Notes: generated by a model from the sequence alone, not told the origin. A stretch of 64,000 nucleotides of DNA from Methylophilales bacterium BACL14 MAG-120910-bin43 (GCA_905181685.1 CAJIYK010000003.1:1-64000); one strand, 5' to 3'. Counted from the first letter of the stretch, positions 50,282 to 60,376 are shown. A program made the numbers and translations.

Positions 50282-51172
50282 CTAGAGGGAGGAAACTAGG
50301 TGAGATGCTAGAGGATTGATAGATATAATATTTTCTTCAATAGAATTTATATTTTCAAATAATGACAATGTATCGCTTTCAGTTTGGTTTTGATTCTCTG
50401 ACGTATCAACGGCATCATCTGTTGCGTAATCAAATGAATCATCTTCGGATAAGTAATCAAGATACTGATCGTAATCAATCTGTTCTTTACCATTGATCTG
50501 AGCATTTCTCATCTGTAACCATGAATCTCTTTGGAAAGCGTATGGATCAATTGATGCATCATCCATCAGGTTTGTTGCATCTAAAAGCTGAGCTCTGGTG
50601 TTTATAATTTTGCCTATATATAGACGATTTCTCAATCGAACATTGTTTATGTAGCCAATTGGATCTATAAAAAAACCATCCACTGCTAAACCAGTTCCAT
50701 CTCTGAAAGTAGAGGGACCAAAAAATGGTAGAACTAGGTATGCACTGTCACGCCATCCATAACGTGCAAGTGTTGTACCAAAATCTTGTCTATTACGATC
50801 CGTATAGTTATTCACATTAGTTGAAGCTACGTCAATGAATCCAAGCATGCCGATGGTTGTATTTACTATCACTCTTCCGGAATCAGTCATGCCTTGTTCA
50901 AAATCTAATTGTAAAAAACTATTTACGGCAGTTATGAAGTCTGTGATGTTGTTGTAGAAGTTGTTAATACCTTTTTTAGCCACATCCGGTGTGACATAGT
51001 TATAACCCATTGCGATAGGCTTGAGAATTGCCCCGTCAATCGTATCGTTAAATGTGTAAACACCTCGATTAAAACCTTCATAAGGGTCTTTTGGGTTCTC
51101 TTCTGCGTTTATTAAGCATGAAAAAAGAATCAGCGAAAGACCACTAATTTTGAATTTAGTTTAATCTATCAT
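50282..51172 (-). CDS. mlaA: MlaA/VacJ outer membrane lipid-asymmetry lipoprotein (start disturbed)
   Basis: Removes mislocalised phospholipids from the outer leaflet. An in-frame N-terminus before the first ATG reads ISGLSLILFSCLINAEENPKDPYEGFNRGVYTFNDTIDG. It contains a lipobox (LFSC) and the MlaA signature, so the gene must begin well upstream of 51010. The ATG at 51170-51172 is followed after three codons by an in-frame TAA, so a base error or another start is likely. Other signatures are MLGFIDVAS, RQDFGTTLARYG and YLVLPFFGPSTFRDG. The tail is rich in Asp/Glu/Ser. Confidence 0.9.
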
Positions 51173-51244
51173 ATACGATATTATGACATGTTTGTTGCTT
51201 AAAAGGTACAACTTATTAGGCCTTAAAGGAGGGATTACACTAAT

Positions 51245-51268
51245 AAACGTTGTTAATAAACAACATTT
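51245..51268 (-). terminator. Hairpin at the end of phr, possible terminator
   Basis: On the minus strand AAATGTTGTT (51268-51259) pairs with AACAACGTTT (51254-51245) around a TATT loop, giving 10 bp with one G-T pair. It overlaps the phr stop codon. The following sequence is T-poor, so termination efficiency is uncertain. It separates phr from mlaA. Confidence 0.45.
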
Positions 51269-52687
51269 ATTTACATGATTTATACAATAATAATGCCTTA
51301 TCTCTTTGTTGTTTATGGTCAACGATTGGTAAAGGATAGTCTATACCTAGCTTGATAGGAAATTCATCTTTATTTTTTTCAAAATATACCCATGGTTGAT
51401 GAATCTCTTTTGACGGATAGTGGAGCTAATTGTGGAATATATTTTTTTATAAATGAACCGTCTTTATCAAATTTTTCTGACTGAAGCACTGGGTTAAATA
51501 TTCTAAAATAAGGTTGCGAGTCACACCCTGTCGAAGCTGCCCATTGCCAGCCACCATTATTTGCTGAAAAATCAAAATCAATCAGGTTATCTTCGAAATA
51601 TTTTTCTCCCCATCTCCAATCAATAAGTAAATCCTTAACCAAGAATGAGGAAACAATCATCCTTAAGCGGTTATGCATATAACCAGTTTGGTTTATTTGT
51701 TTCATTGCGGCATCTATGATTGGGAAACCAGTTAAACCATTCTTCCACGCTTCAAATTTTTTTTCATCATTTTCGAATTTTAAGTTTTCGAACTGACTTT
51801 TAAATGATTTTTTTTCAGATACCTGAGGGAAGTTTGCAATTATTTGAAAATAAAAATCTCTCCAGATTAACTCACTTAACCACGTTGAGGCCCCATCATT
51901 ATCAGCTTCAATAGCTAATTTTGCGAGATGCCTAATAGATAATGTTCCGAAGCGATTGTGCACTGATAGGTAAGAAACGCCCCTTATGGATGGAAAATTT
52001 CTATTTGTTGAATAATTTTTTATATTTTTATAAAATTTCTCAAGAAGACTCTTACCTCCGCTAGTCCCAGTTGGCAAGCCGAGGTCTTCTAAATTAGTTT
52101 TTTCAAAACCAAGCTCCCCTAATGTAGGTAATGCCTTAGAAGTAAATTTCGCAAAGTTGTCTTTATGATTTTCACAGTTGTATAGTTCAATGCCTTGCTC
52201 ATTTAATCTTTTTAAATGGTTATTTTTATAGGGTGTAAAAACTGTATACGGGTTATTTGATTGCGTTAAAACTTCATCACTTTCAAATAAAACTTGATCT
52301 TTAAATGCGAAGGTTGTGACCTTTTTATTTAATAAAATTTTAGAGATTGTTTGATCTCGATCTTGCGCATATTTTTCATAATCCCTGTTTATATATAATG
52401 AGTTACATTTATATTCTGTAATCAATTTTGGAATAAGCAGCTCTGGGTCACCCATTTCAACGATTAGGTCCGAACCATTTTCATTTAAAGTTTTTTTGAT
52501 CTCAGCAAGAGATCGCAAAATGAATTCAATTCTTCGATCTTTTTTATTTTTAAGTTTACTCAATATTTGTATATCGAAAATAAATACAGGAAAAACCTGA
52601 TTTGAATCCTTTAATGCATGGAAAAGGGCCAGCATTATCGTAAAGCCTTAAATCTCTTCTAAACCAAATGATAGTATTCTGATTCAT
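51267..52687 (-). CDS. phrB: Deoxyribodipyrimidine photolyase (two frame breaks)
   Basis: Light-driven repair of cyclobutane pyrimidine dimers. The N-terminus (ATG at 52685-52687) reads NTIIWFRRDLRLYDN, and a one-base error near 52640 shifts into ALFHALKDSNQVFPVFIFD. The FAD domain has LSVHNRFGTLSIRHL, LSELIWRDFYFQII, GLTGFPIIDAAMKQINQTGYMHNRLRM and NNGGWQWAASTGCDSQPYFRIFNP with the electron-transfer Trp. A second break near 51395 restores HQPWVYFEKN and the end at TAA 51267-51269. The corrected length is about 473 aa. It implies life in sunlit water. Confidence 0.95.
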
Positions 52688-52688
52688 T

Positions 52689-53150
52689 TTATTCTCGGTG
52701 ATAAGGATGATTACTTAGGATTGCAAAAGCTCTGAATAGTTGCTCAATTAAAATTAATTTAACGGTTTGATGTGGAAGTGTCATTTTAGATAGCGATATA
52801 TTTTCCAAGCTTCCATCTAATAAATTTTTATCAATGCCATCCGCGCCACCAATCACAAATATTATCGTAGGAAAATTCTGTAACCAATTATTTAATTTCG
52901 TAGAAAAATTTAGCGATGTTAAAGAGACTCCACGCTCATCTAAGCAAATGTATGGGGATTCTTTAACATGAGTTTTAATTCGAATTGCTTCCTCTTTTTT
53001 TTTATTCTCAATAGAGCTAAATTTTTTTTCAGGTTTTATTTCTATCCATTCAATCTTCGTATATTTAGGAAATTTATTTATGTAGTTTTTAATTCCTTCT
53101 TGTAGCCAACTATCAAGTTTATTGCCAACGGTGATAATTTTAATTTTCAA
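52689..53150 (-). CDS. rlmH: 23S rRNA pseudouridine-1915 N3-methyltransferase RlmH
   Basis: A 153-residue SPOUT methyltransferase acting on 70S ribosomes. The N-terminus is MKIKIITVGNKLDSWLQEGI. SAM-binding stretches are CLDERGVSLTS, FVIGGADGIDKNLL and LSKMTLPHQTVKLILIEQLFRAFAILSNHPYHRE at the end, which is nearly invariant in the family. It starts 21 bases after rsfS in the usual rsfS-rlmH order. The frame is intact. Confidence 0.97.
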   Translation of the reverse strand: MKIKIITVGNKLDSWLQEGIKNYINKFPKYTKIEWIEIKPEKKFSSIENKKKEEAIRIKTHVKESPYICLDERGVSLTSLNFSTKLNNWLQNFPTIIFVIGGADGIDKNLLDGSLENISLSKMTLPHQTVKLILIEQLFRAFAILSNHPYHRE

Positions 53151-53171
53151 GCTGAAAATAGATCCAATATT

Positions 53172-53495
53172 TTAATTTGACCATAACTCTTCAAGGTTAA
53201 AATAAGCCCGGGTTGTTGGTGTCATGATATGCACAATGATGTCTCCGAGGTCCACTAATACCCAATCACCCTCATTCTCTCCCTCAATCCCAATTACCTC
53301 AACTCCAAAAGTACTCATTTTATCTTTAATATTTCTTGCCAGGGCTTTTGTTTGTCTTGTTGAAGATGCACTTGCGATAATCATAAAATCACTAATAGAT
53401 GTCAATTTTTTAACATCTAGAGACACTATGTCAAAAGCCTTTATGTCCTCTAAAGCGGAAATAACATGTTTTTCTATACTTAACGTTGAAGCCAA
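53172..53495 (-). CDS. rsfS: Ribosome silencing factor RsfS
   Basis: A 107-residue protein binding L14 of the large subunit and blocking subunit joining in slow growth. Signatures are KAFDIVSLDVKKLTSISDFMIIASASSTRQTKALA and EGENEGDWVLVDLGDIIVHIMTPTTRAYFNLEELW. It follows panD by two bases and precedes rlmH. The frame is intact. nadD, often next to it, is not present. Confidence 0.96.
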   Translation of the reverse strand: MASTLSIEKHVISALEDIKAFDIVSLDVKKLTSISDFMIIASASSTRQTKALARNIKDKMSTFGVEVIGIEGENEGDWVLVDLGDIIVHIMTPTTRAYFNLEELWSN

Positions 53496-53497
53496 AT

Positions 53498-53878
53498 TTA
53501 AGCTGCTTGAATTGCAATCGAATTTTTTGTGATAGTCATTTTATTTGATTCGTCTAAATAGACTAAGGTAGGGTGATAAGTTTCTAACTCTGATTCGTTG
53601 TAATCTGCATAGGTGGCAATAATAAGCTTGTCCCCAGGACTCGCTTTGTGTGCAGCTGCTCCATTAATTGAAATAATTCCTGAGTCTTTCTCAGCTCTAA
53701 TCGCGTAGGTTACGAACCTTTCTCCATTTGTAATGTTGTAAATCGATATTTGTTCATATTCTTTGATATCAGCAGCCCTTAGAAGAGATGAATCAATAGC
53801 ACATGATCCCTCATATTCTAATTCAGAGTGCGTTACAGTTGCTCTATGAAGTTTTGATTTGAGCATGGTTCTTTGCAT
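53498..53878 (-). CDS. panD: Aspartate 1-decarboxylase
   Basis: Pyruvoyl enzyme that makes beta-alanine for pantothenate. The 126-residue proenzyme self-cleaves at Gly24-Ser25 in [41 protein letters not shown] and [18 protein letters not shown] are family signatures. Length and frame are normal. It is separated by 45 bases from panC upstream, and the beta-alanine it forms is used by PanC. Confidence 0.97.
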   Translation of the reverse strand: MQRTMLKSKLHRATVTHSELEYEGSCAIDSSLLRAADIKEYEQISIYNITNGERFVTYAIRAEKDSGIISINGAAAHKASPGDKLIIATYADYNESELETYHPTLVYLDESNKMTITKNSIAIQAA

Positions 53879-53923
53879 AAGTGTCTCAATATATCTTTTA
53901 AGGTTTTAATCGTGACATTATAG

Positions 53924-54764
53924 TCATATAGTGTCATCTGTGCAAAATTCTATATTATCAATTAACCTCACATTATCGTAATTTGCTGCACCTAAAATTA
54001 CTAAATTTTTGTCATTCGTTGAAGGTTTTAATAAATCCGCTTGTCGTCTTATTTCTACATAGTCAACAGCCCAGCCTAAGCTTGTTAATTTCTTTACAGC
54101 AAAAGATTCGGCTTGATTTATATCATGAATTTTTTTCAATTCTACTATTGCATCTTTTAAGGTTTCGAAAGAGTGTTGAGGCTATTTTTTTTGCCGCAGA
54201 GTTTAATAAGCTATTTCTAGAGCTCAAGGCGAGTGAATTTTGTTCTCTGACTGTTTCAACTGAATGAAAGTTAATTTTAAAATTTTTATCTGAGATAAAT
54301 TGTTTAATGAGCATGAGTTGTTGGTAATCCTTTTTTCCAAAAAAAACATGATCTGGTTTAAATAGACTAAATAGTTTTTCTATAATCGTGATCACACCTT
54401 CAAAGTGCCCTGGTCTTGATGCTCCACAAAGTTGTTTGGCTAGTGGTGGCAATCTATAGGAAAGTGTTGGATTGGATGGGTAAATATCTTTTTCTGATGG
54501 ATTAAAAAGAATATCTACGCCTAGTTTATTCAGAATATCGATATCTTTTGTGAGTGTCCTTGGGTAATTTTTCAAATCATTTTGAGAGTTAAATTGTATT
54601 GGATTTACAAAAATACTGACGATAATGGTACCTGCATAATTTTTGGCTGTCTCAATTAATGAAATGTGTCCTGCATGCAAATTACCCATAGTTGGAATTA
54701 ATGCTAAATTTTTTTTATTAGCTAAATTCGATTTTACTTCACTTGGGTTTTTTAAAATGATCAT
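53924..54764 (-). CDS. panC: Pantoate--beta-alanine ligase (one frame break)
   Basis: Joins pantoate and beta-alanine using ATP. Motifs are ALIPTMGNLHAGHISLI with the HxGH nucleotide site, VSIFVNPIQF, HVFFGKKDYQQLMLIKQ and LALSSRNSLLN with the second ATP signature. One base error near 54140 breaks the frame between RNLKR and ELKKIHDINQAESF, and the C-terminal domain (WAVDYVEIRRQADL) follows. The corrected length is about 280 aa. All catalytic motifs are conserved, in contrast to neighbouring panB. Confidence 0.95.
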
Positions 54765-55502
54765 TAAAGCAGATGAGTTTTTTTTATAAAATCTTGAATA
54801 GATTTAAAATTAAAATTTTTATAATTATCGTTATTTTTTTTTGTTGGATTTAAAGTATTTGAAATTTTTAAACCAAGTAAATCATACAAAATTTCAACCC
54901 TTCCTGAGCATTCATTGGAGGTCTTATATGAAATAGTCGGTATATCTAGACTCAGTTGTGATAGCTTGGCTAGCTTCATTGGTTAGCATTGATAAAACAA
55001 TCATAGAGATACCTGCATTTTGAAGAATCTTTGCGTCTTCTAATAGATCATTTAATTTAAATTTAACCTCTGAAATATTTTTTGTTTGAGGGGTAAAACC
55101 AATATGCCCACAAGTAAATATTTCTTCTTTGGTAAGGTGCCTCACAATATCTTCAATTTCCTTTCCACCCTCCACCTTGACACCATCAGCTCCAGCCTCG
55201 ATTATTTTTTTAGCATTTATTAATGCAGCTGATTTTGTATCATATGAATGTATTGGCATATCAGAAATAATTGGCAGGCTATTTGCTCCATTCTTGACAG
55301 CACGTGTGTGGTATAAAATCTCATGCATTGTGACATTTAAGATATCACTCTCACCTTTAACTCTTGTTCCCAATGAGTCTCCAACAAGTAAGGCATCTAC
55401 CTCAGTATTAGCAAGCATGGATGCGAATGTGGCATCGTAGCAAGAAATAATTGCTAATTTTTCTTTTTCTATGAGATTTTCTAATTTATTCATAATCATC
55501 AA
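54764..55502 (-). CDS. panB: PanB-like ketopantoate hydroxymethyltransferase with missing catalytic residues (one frame break)
   Basis: TIM-barrel homologue of 3-methyl-2-oxobutanoate hydroxymethyltransferase. It keeps LLVGDSLGTRV (metal Asp), ISDMPIHSY (second metal Asp), GVKVEGG and CGHIGFTPQ. However, the stretch aligned to VLE in known enzymes reads MIVLSML, with Ser171 where the catalytic Glu should be. After the frame break near 54950 the usual IPVIGIGAG loop reads IPTISYKTSNECSGRVEIL. The C-terminus is also unlike normal PanB. The corrected length is about 245 aa, shorter than the usual 265. It sits between dNK and panC, so the pathway context is right, but activity is questionable. 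See findings. Confidence 0.85.
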
Positions 55503-56147
55503 ATGAACTGCGGATTAAAATATTCTCTTATGCTTGTGATGCCCATAATTCTATCAACCATCATATTCAAAGCTGAGCTATCCTCTAGTAGATCAATATT
55601 TTCATTATTAACAATCAAGACATTAGATTTATGTTGATTATGAAAGTAGTTACTATAAGAAGCTGCGATTTTTTCAAGATATTCAGTTGAAATTTTTTGT
55701 TCGTAATTAATATTTCTTTTTTCTACTCTTTTCCTAAGAAGATCTACAGGCGTTTGGAGATAAATAACCAAGTCTGGAACAGGGAGCTTTGAGTTGAAGA
55801 TGTTTATATATTTGTTGATATAACTTAAATTCTTCATCATCTAAATTTAGTCTTGCAAATATTGGATCTTTTTGTAAGAAAAAATCAGCAACCACACCAT
55901 TTCTAAAAAAATCTTTTTGTTTTAGCTCTTCTAATTGGTTCGCTCTTTGGAAAAGAAAAAAAAGTTGTGTAGGTAATGAATAGTGTTTCATGTCCTCATA
56001 AAATTTAGGCAAAAAAGGATTTCTTTCTGCCTTTTCATTAAAAATAGCAGCTCGGTGTTGATTTGCTAAAAGACCCGCAAGTGTAGATTTTCCGCATCCA
56101 ATAGGACCTTCAATGACAATATAAGGATATTTATCAAATATATTCAT
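55499..56147 (-). CDS. Deoxynucleoside kinase (one frame break)
   Basis: Phosphorylates a deoxynucleoside, probably deoxyadenosine or deoxyguanosine, for salvage. P-loop IVIEGPIGCGKSTLAGLLA near residue 10, then FNEKAERNPFLPKFYEDM, TQLFFLFQRANQLEEL and DFFLQKDPIFARL. One base error near 55780 separates LDDEEFKLYQQIY from the C-terminal half (VPDLVIYLQTPVDLLRKRVEKRN). The corrected length is about 215 aa. The position between folK and panB is common in betaproteobacteria. Confidence 0.9.
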
Positions 56148-56148
56148 T

Positions 56149-56625
56149 TTAGATTTTAACGACCCCTTGGTCTGGAAGCAATTTTAAGATTTTATTAATA
56201 GGGCCAATACCAGGGATATTTAATTTTTGATTGATTTCAAAGAGGGGAACAATAACAAATTGCCTTTGATGCATTCGTGGGTGAGGAACAGTCAATTTTT
56301 TTGTTTTCATAATTAAGTCATCAATCAACAAAATATCCAGATCTAGCGTACGCGGTTCATTTAACTCCATCCTTATTCTACCAGCTTGTGTTTCTATAGC
56401 TTGTAATGCAGCATGCAAATTTTCAGGAGAAATATCTCCCTCTACCTCAATAGCAGCATTAATAAAATCAGGCTGATCAATCTTACCGATAGGTTTGGTT
56501 TTATATAGAGAGGATATATGTGTTACTGAAAGATCATCAATAGCATCAATTGAATTGATAGCTTTGTAAATTTGTTCGCTAGGTTCATCGAGATTACTTC
56601 CAAGGGCAATATAAATTTTAGACAT
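56149..56625 (-). CDS. folK: HPPK, 6-hydroxymethyl-dihydropterin diphosphokinase
   Basis: Folate pathway kinase that transfers diphosphate from ATP to 6-hydroxymethyl-dihydropterin. The 158-residue protein has YIALGSNLDEPSEQI at the start, ISSLYKTKPIGKIDQPDFINAAIEVEG and EPRTLDLDILLIDD with Mg-binding Asp pair, and VPHPRMHQRQFVIVPLFEI. The start overlaps the end of pcnB by eight bases, as in E. coli pcnB-folK. The frame is intact. Confidence 0.97.
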   Translation of the reverse strand: MSKIYIALGSNLDEPSEQIYKAINSIDAIDDLSVTHISSLYKTKPIGKIDQPDFINAAIEVEGDISPENLHAALQAIETQAGRIRMELNEPRTLDLDILLIDDLIMKTKKLTVPHPRMHQRQFVIVPLFEINQKLNIPGIGPINKILKLLPDQGVVKI

Positions 56626-57852
56626 AAATTTTATTTTTAATTAATTTTTTTCTTGTATTGTCATCAGAGGTAACAAATTTCTCCCACCAACGACTTAAAT
56701 TTTTATCAAATTGATCACTTTCTGAACGAATTAACATAAAGTCATATGCAGCTCTGAATCTAGGGTGTGTAAAAAGGCGATACACTTTTTTTTGCGATAA
56801 ATTTTCAAACCGTATTTGAAGCCTCCATATCTCTGACATAGCAACAAGAAACCTTTTTTGAATAGGGAAAATTTTATTTTGTTTAATAATTACTTTATCA
56901 ATAGCATCATTTAACGCAAGCGAACTATGAGAGTAATGTGCTTCATTTTTTTTCCATAATTCAAAACATCTTGCCATAAAAATACAGAAAAAATAAAACC
57001 GGGGCTGATATGTTTATTATTTGCTATTCGCTGGTCGCAATTATCAAGAGCCTTGAAAACAAATCTTTCGAAACTAGGATTAAGAGAGTCCATAGCGGGT
57101 AAGTATTTTTTTGTGAGGTTATATTCTCTAAAAATTATTAAACTTTTTTTTGCATGGCCAGTGAGAAAAAACTTTAAAATTTCATCGAATAATCTTGAGT
57201 GAGGTATGGTTTCAAGAAGCTTCATTGAGGGCTTGATATGCTTGAGAGTATCATGATGAATACCCATATCAAGCTTAGCTGTAAACCTTAATGCTCGAAG
57301 AACTCTTATAGGGTCCTCAGTAAACCTTTTCTGAGGGTCTCCAATTAACTTTACTATTTTCTTTTTAATATCACTCTTACCATCAAAGGTATCAATTAAT
57401 TTTTTATTGATAGGATCGTAATAAAGTGCGTTAATCGTAAAATCACGTCGTTTGATATCTTCAGACATTGAACCATATTCATTGTCTTTTAAAATACCAT
57501 TTTTCATATGAATTTTTTCTGTGGGAGCTGTTCGGAAAGTTGAGACTTCTATGGTTTCTCTATTATAAATAACGTGAACTAATTTAAATCGTCTCCCAAT
57601 GATCCTTGAATATTTAAATATTTTTCTTATATCTTCTGGTTTTGCATTAGTTGCAATATCAAAATCTTTTGGGGAGTAATCTAGTAAAATATCTCTTATT
57701 GCACCACCTACAATATAGGCTTCATAATTATTTTCTTGAAGCTTAAGTACGATATCAATTGCAGCGTCACTAATTAAGTGATGATTTATCCTCGTGGGAC
57801 TAATTAGTTGATTAATTTTTTTGAAAAATTGAGGAAGAGCTACTAAGTTCAT
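56618..57852 (-). CDS. pcnB: Poly(A) polymerase I (one frame break)
   Basis: Adds poly(A) tails to RNA for decay. The head domain has NNYEAYIVGGAIRDILLDYSPKDFDIATNAKPEDI with the two metal Asp residues, GRRFKLVHVIY, DIKRRDFTINALYYDP and RFTEDPIRVLRALRFTAKL. This class could otherwise be a CCA-adding enzyme. RRFKLVHV and the pcnB-folK order favour poly(A) polymerase. One base error near 56950 joins FSVFLWQDV to the helical tail with RRFLVAMSEIWRLQIRFENL. The corrected length is about 411 aa. Confidence 0.93.
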
Positions 57853-57862
57853 TTGTTAGATA

Positions 57863-58402
57863 CTAGATATCTTTTTGCCACAAAATATCATCAACATTAT
57901 TTTCTTTATTGATATATCTAGCTAAAACAAAAAGAAAATCAGATAAACGATTAATATATTTTAGTGCGTTTTTATTTACCTCTTCCTTATCATTTAAAAG
58001 GAATAAGTTTCTTTCAACCCTTCTGCATACTGTCCGACCTAAATGACTATAAGAGGCCGCTTTGGAGCCACCAGGTAATATAAAATCTTTTAGGGGGGGG
58101 AGTGTATCATTCATTCGGTCGAGCTCTTGTTCAAGAAAGTTGACTTTTTTTAAATCAATTTTTTTATAGTTTGGGATAGATAACTCGCCTCCAATATCAA
58201 ATAGGTCATGCTGAATTTTTTTTAAGATATTTGTTTGCGAAACATTTTCTGTGAGAATTAAACCTATAATTGAATTAAGTTCATCAACACTTCCTAAGCA
58301 TTCAATTCGAGTGCTAAATTTCGCAACACGAGTTCCATCACCGAGTCCAGTTTTACCTTCATCGCCTGTTTTAGTATAAATTTGTGTTAATCTATTCACC
58401 AT
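57863..58402 (-). CDS. Cob(I)alamin adenosyltransferase, PduO type
   Basis: Converts cob(I)alamin to adenosylcobalamin using ATP. The 179-residue protein has YTKTGDEGKTGLGDGTRV at residue 9, the ATP-binding motif, then SVDELNSIIGL, LPPLKDFILPGGSKAASYSHLGRTVCRRVER and NRLSDFLFVLARYIN, all typical of the PduO family. It lies 10 bases upstream of pcnB. Adenosylcobalamin enzymes such as ribonucleotide reductase or methylmalonyl-CoA mutase are not in the window. The frame is intact, despite a run of seven or eight G at 58091. Confidence 0.93.
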   Translation of the reverse strand: MVNRLTQIYTKTGDEGKTGLGDGTRVAKFSTRIECLGSVDELNSIIGLILTENVSQTNILKKIQHDLFDIGGELSIPNYKKIDLKKVNFLEQELDRMNDTLPPLKDFILPGGSKAASYSHLGRTVCRRVERNLFLLNDKEEVNKNALKYINRLSDFLFVLARYINKENNVDDILWQKDI

Positions 58403-58473
58403 AATTTTTAACTGTATTCTACATTATTCAATTAATTATTTTGTGTTATCTTTTGTAAGCTAAATTTTAATTT

Positions 58474-59278
58474 ATGCAAAAAAAACTCCCTTTAGGTATT
58501 TTTGATTCAGGTTTTGGAGGATTGTCAGTAGCAAAAAGTATTCACAAGCTTTTACCCCAGGAAGACCTAATATACATTGCAGATTCTGCTTTTACTCCCT
58601 ATGGAGACATTAAGGAATCCGACATAATAAAAAGAGCTCTCTTAATATCAGATTTTCTTGTAAATCAAAAAAAATCAAAAGCAATTGTTATTGCATGTAA
58701 CACAGCTACGGCATTTGCCGTAAATGTACTTCGTGATAGATTTAATATTCCAATTATTGGCATGGAGCCAGCAGTTAAGCCCGCCCTTGAGGTTACATTA
58801 AATAAGTTGGTAGGCGTTCTGGCTACAAGCGGTACATCAAAAAGTGCAAAATTTTCTGCTCTTTTAGAAAGGTACTCAGGTGACGTAAAATTTTTTGTTC
58901 AACCATGTCCAGGTCTTGTAAATGCAATAGAAAGAGGAAGTTTTGATGATCAGAATTATTTGGGTTACTGGAGAAATATCTAGCTAACTTTAAAAAAAAT
59001 AGTGTTGATACTATTGTCTTAGGCTGCACTCATTTTGTTTATATAAAGCATTTAGTAAAAAAAATTATGGGTGCAGATATTAAGATTGTAGATACGAGCG
59101 AAGCAGTAGCAAGACAATTGAGAGTCAAATTAGATGTATTCAATTTGAGGGCAAATTCAAGTGAGCCAATGAAAAAATGAAGCTCATATTGACTAAGCAT
59201 AAAAACATCCCTCAAGTAATTGATCAATTTCTATCTGGAAGCAATTTAAGTTTTAAATTAGAACGAAGCTGGCATTAA
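58474..59278 (+). CDS. murI: Glutamate racemase (two frame breaks)
   Basis: Makes D-glutamate for peptidoglycan. GIFDSGFGGLSVAKSI near residue 7 (catalytic Asp), IYIADSAFTPYG, IVIACNTATAFAV with the first catalytic Cys and VLGCTHFVY with the second. The first frame ends at 58983. One base correction near 58965 gives LLEKYLANFKKNSVDTIVLGC. A second near 59177 restores the C-terminus LSFKLERSWH and the stop at 59276-59278. The corrected length is about 268 aa, the usual size. The stop overlaps that of the convergent zinc-finger gene by four bases. Confidence 0.95.
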
Positions 59279-59448
59279 GCTTTTAGCCTAAAAACCTTTC
59301 CGCAATAGGGGCAAGCAGCTTCTTTTTTCTTATCCATATTTATATAGACTCTAGGATGCATCGAAAATGAATCAGCATTATTGGGTGGGCAATAAATTGG
59401 AAAATCTTTTTTTGTGACAAATGTTAATTCTCTAATTTTCTTACTCAA
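59275..59448 (-). CDS. Small CHCC zinc-finger protein (TTG start)
   Basis: A 57-residue protein too short for routine ORF calling. It starts at TTG 59446-59448, overlapping the ilvE stop (GTTGAGTAA), and reads SKKIRELTFVTKKDFPIYCPP, then FSMHPRVYINMDKKKEAACPYCGKVFRLKA. One Cys, one His and the CPYC pair form the zf-CHCC motif. Similar proteins often sit directly after ilvE in betaproteobacteria, and in eukaryotes the related NDUFS6 binds zinc in complex I. The role in bacteria is unknown. It ends in a four-base overlap with murI. Confidence 0.85.
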   Translation of the reverse strand: MSKKIRELTFVTKKDFPIYCPPNNADSFSMHPRVYINMDKKKEAACPYCGKVFRLKA

Positions 59449-60376
59449 CGTAGGTTAACCAATCGCTATATTTTTTGTTACCACCTTTTACGATATCAAA
59501 ATATAAAGATTGAAGCTCATGAGTAAGCTTGCCTTTAGTGCCAGAACCTATCTTTCTTTTATCTAGCTCTCGAATGGGGGTGACTTCAGCAGCTGTTCCT
59601 GTAAAAAATGCCTCATCCGCAGTATAAACCTCATCACGAGTGATATTTTTTTCAATTACCTCTATCCCTAAATCTTTGGCGATGGTTATTATTGTATCTC
59701 TCGTAATGCCCTCGAGCGCACTATTTAAACTTGGTGTAACTAACTTACCATTTTTAATTAAGAAGAAATTTTCTCCAGTTCCCTCAGTAACAAATCCTTG
59801 CGTGTCAAGTAATAGCGCCTCATCGTAACCATCAGTTTTAGCCTCGTGGTGGGCTAGTATTGAATTCATGTAGTTACCATTAGCTTTTGCTTTACACATA
59901 GTAACGTTTACATGGTGCCTTGAGTAAGAGGAGGTCTTAACCTGTATACCATTATCAATAGCTTCCTGACCCATATAAGCACCCCACTCCCATGCGGCAA
60001 CGATTAAATGAGTAGATAGCTTATCTGCTGATATTCCCATTTCCTCTGCGCCATAGAAAGCCATCGGTCTGATGTAAGCAGATTTTAAATTATTTTTAGA
60101 GACAGATTTTTTCTGCGCATCAATAACTTGCGACTTTGAAAAAGGAATTTTCATATTCATAATATGGGCAGAATTAAATAATCTATCCGTATGCTCATTC
60201 AATCTGAATATGGCCGGACCATTTTTTGTTTTATAAGCTCTCACCCCCTCAAATACACCTAGACCATAGTGGAGCGTGTGCGTCAAAACATGTGTCTTTG
60301 CCTCACGCCAGTCTACAAATTTATCGTCATACCAGATAAACCCATCTTTATTTTCCATTGATTGAGGTATTGCCAT
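59441..60376 (-). CDS. ilvE: Branched-chain amino acid aminotransferase
   Basis: PLP enzyme for the last step of valine, isoleucine and leucine synthesis. The 311-residue fold-IV transaminase has THTLHYGLGVFEGVRAY near residue 33, IRPMAFYG and MCKAKANGNYMNSILAHHEA. YDEALLLDTQGFVTEGTGENFFLI and ITRDEVYTADEAFFTGTAAEVTPI follow. The Lys binding PLP lies near residue 165 in the KANGNY region. The frame is intact. The stop overlaps the start of the zinc-finger gene, which indicates translational coupling. Confidence 0.96.
   Translation of the reverse strand: MAIPQSMENKDGFIWYDDKFVDWREAKTHVLTHTLHYGLGVFEGVRAYKTKNGPAIFRLNEHTDRLFNSAHIMNMKIPFSKSQVIDAQKKSVSKNNLKSAYIRPMAFYGAEEMGISADKLSTHLIVAAWEWGAYMGQEAIDNGIQVKTSSYSRHHVNVTMCKAKANGNYMNSILAHHEAKTDGYDEALLLDTQGFVTEGTGENFFLIKNGKLVTPSLNSALEGITRDTIITIAKDLGIEVIEKNITRDEVYTADEAFFTGTAAEVTPIRELDKRKIGSGTKGKLTHELQSLYFDIVKGGNKKYSDWLTYVE

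Noticed and set aside
58085-58102. Long G run as a phase-variable tract in the cobalamin adenosyltransferase gene
   Set aside because: The frame is intact across it, the gene is not a surface or restriction gene, and the tract could also be miscounted by sequencing.
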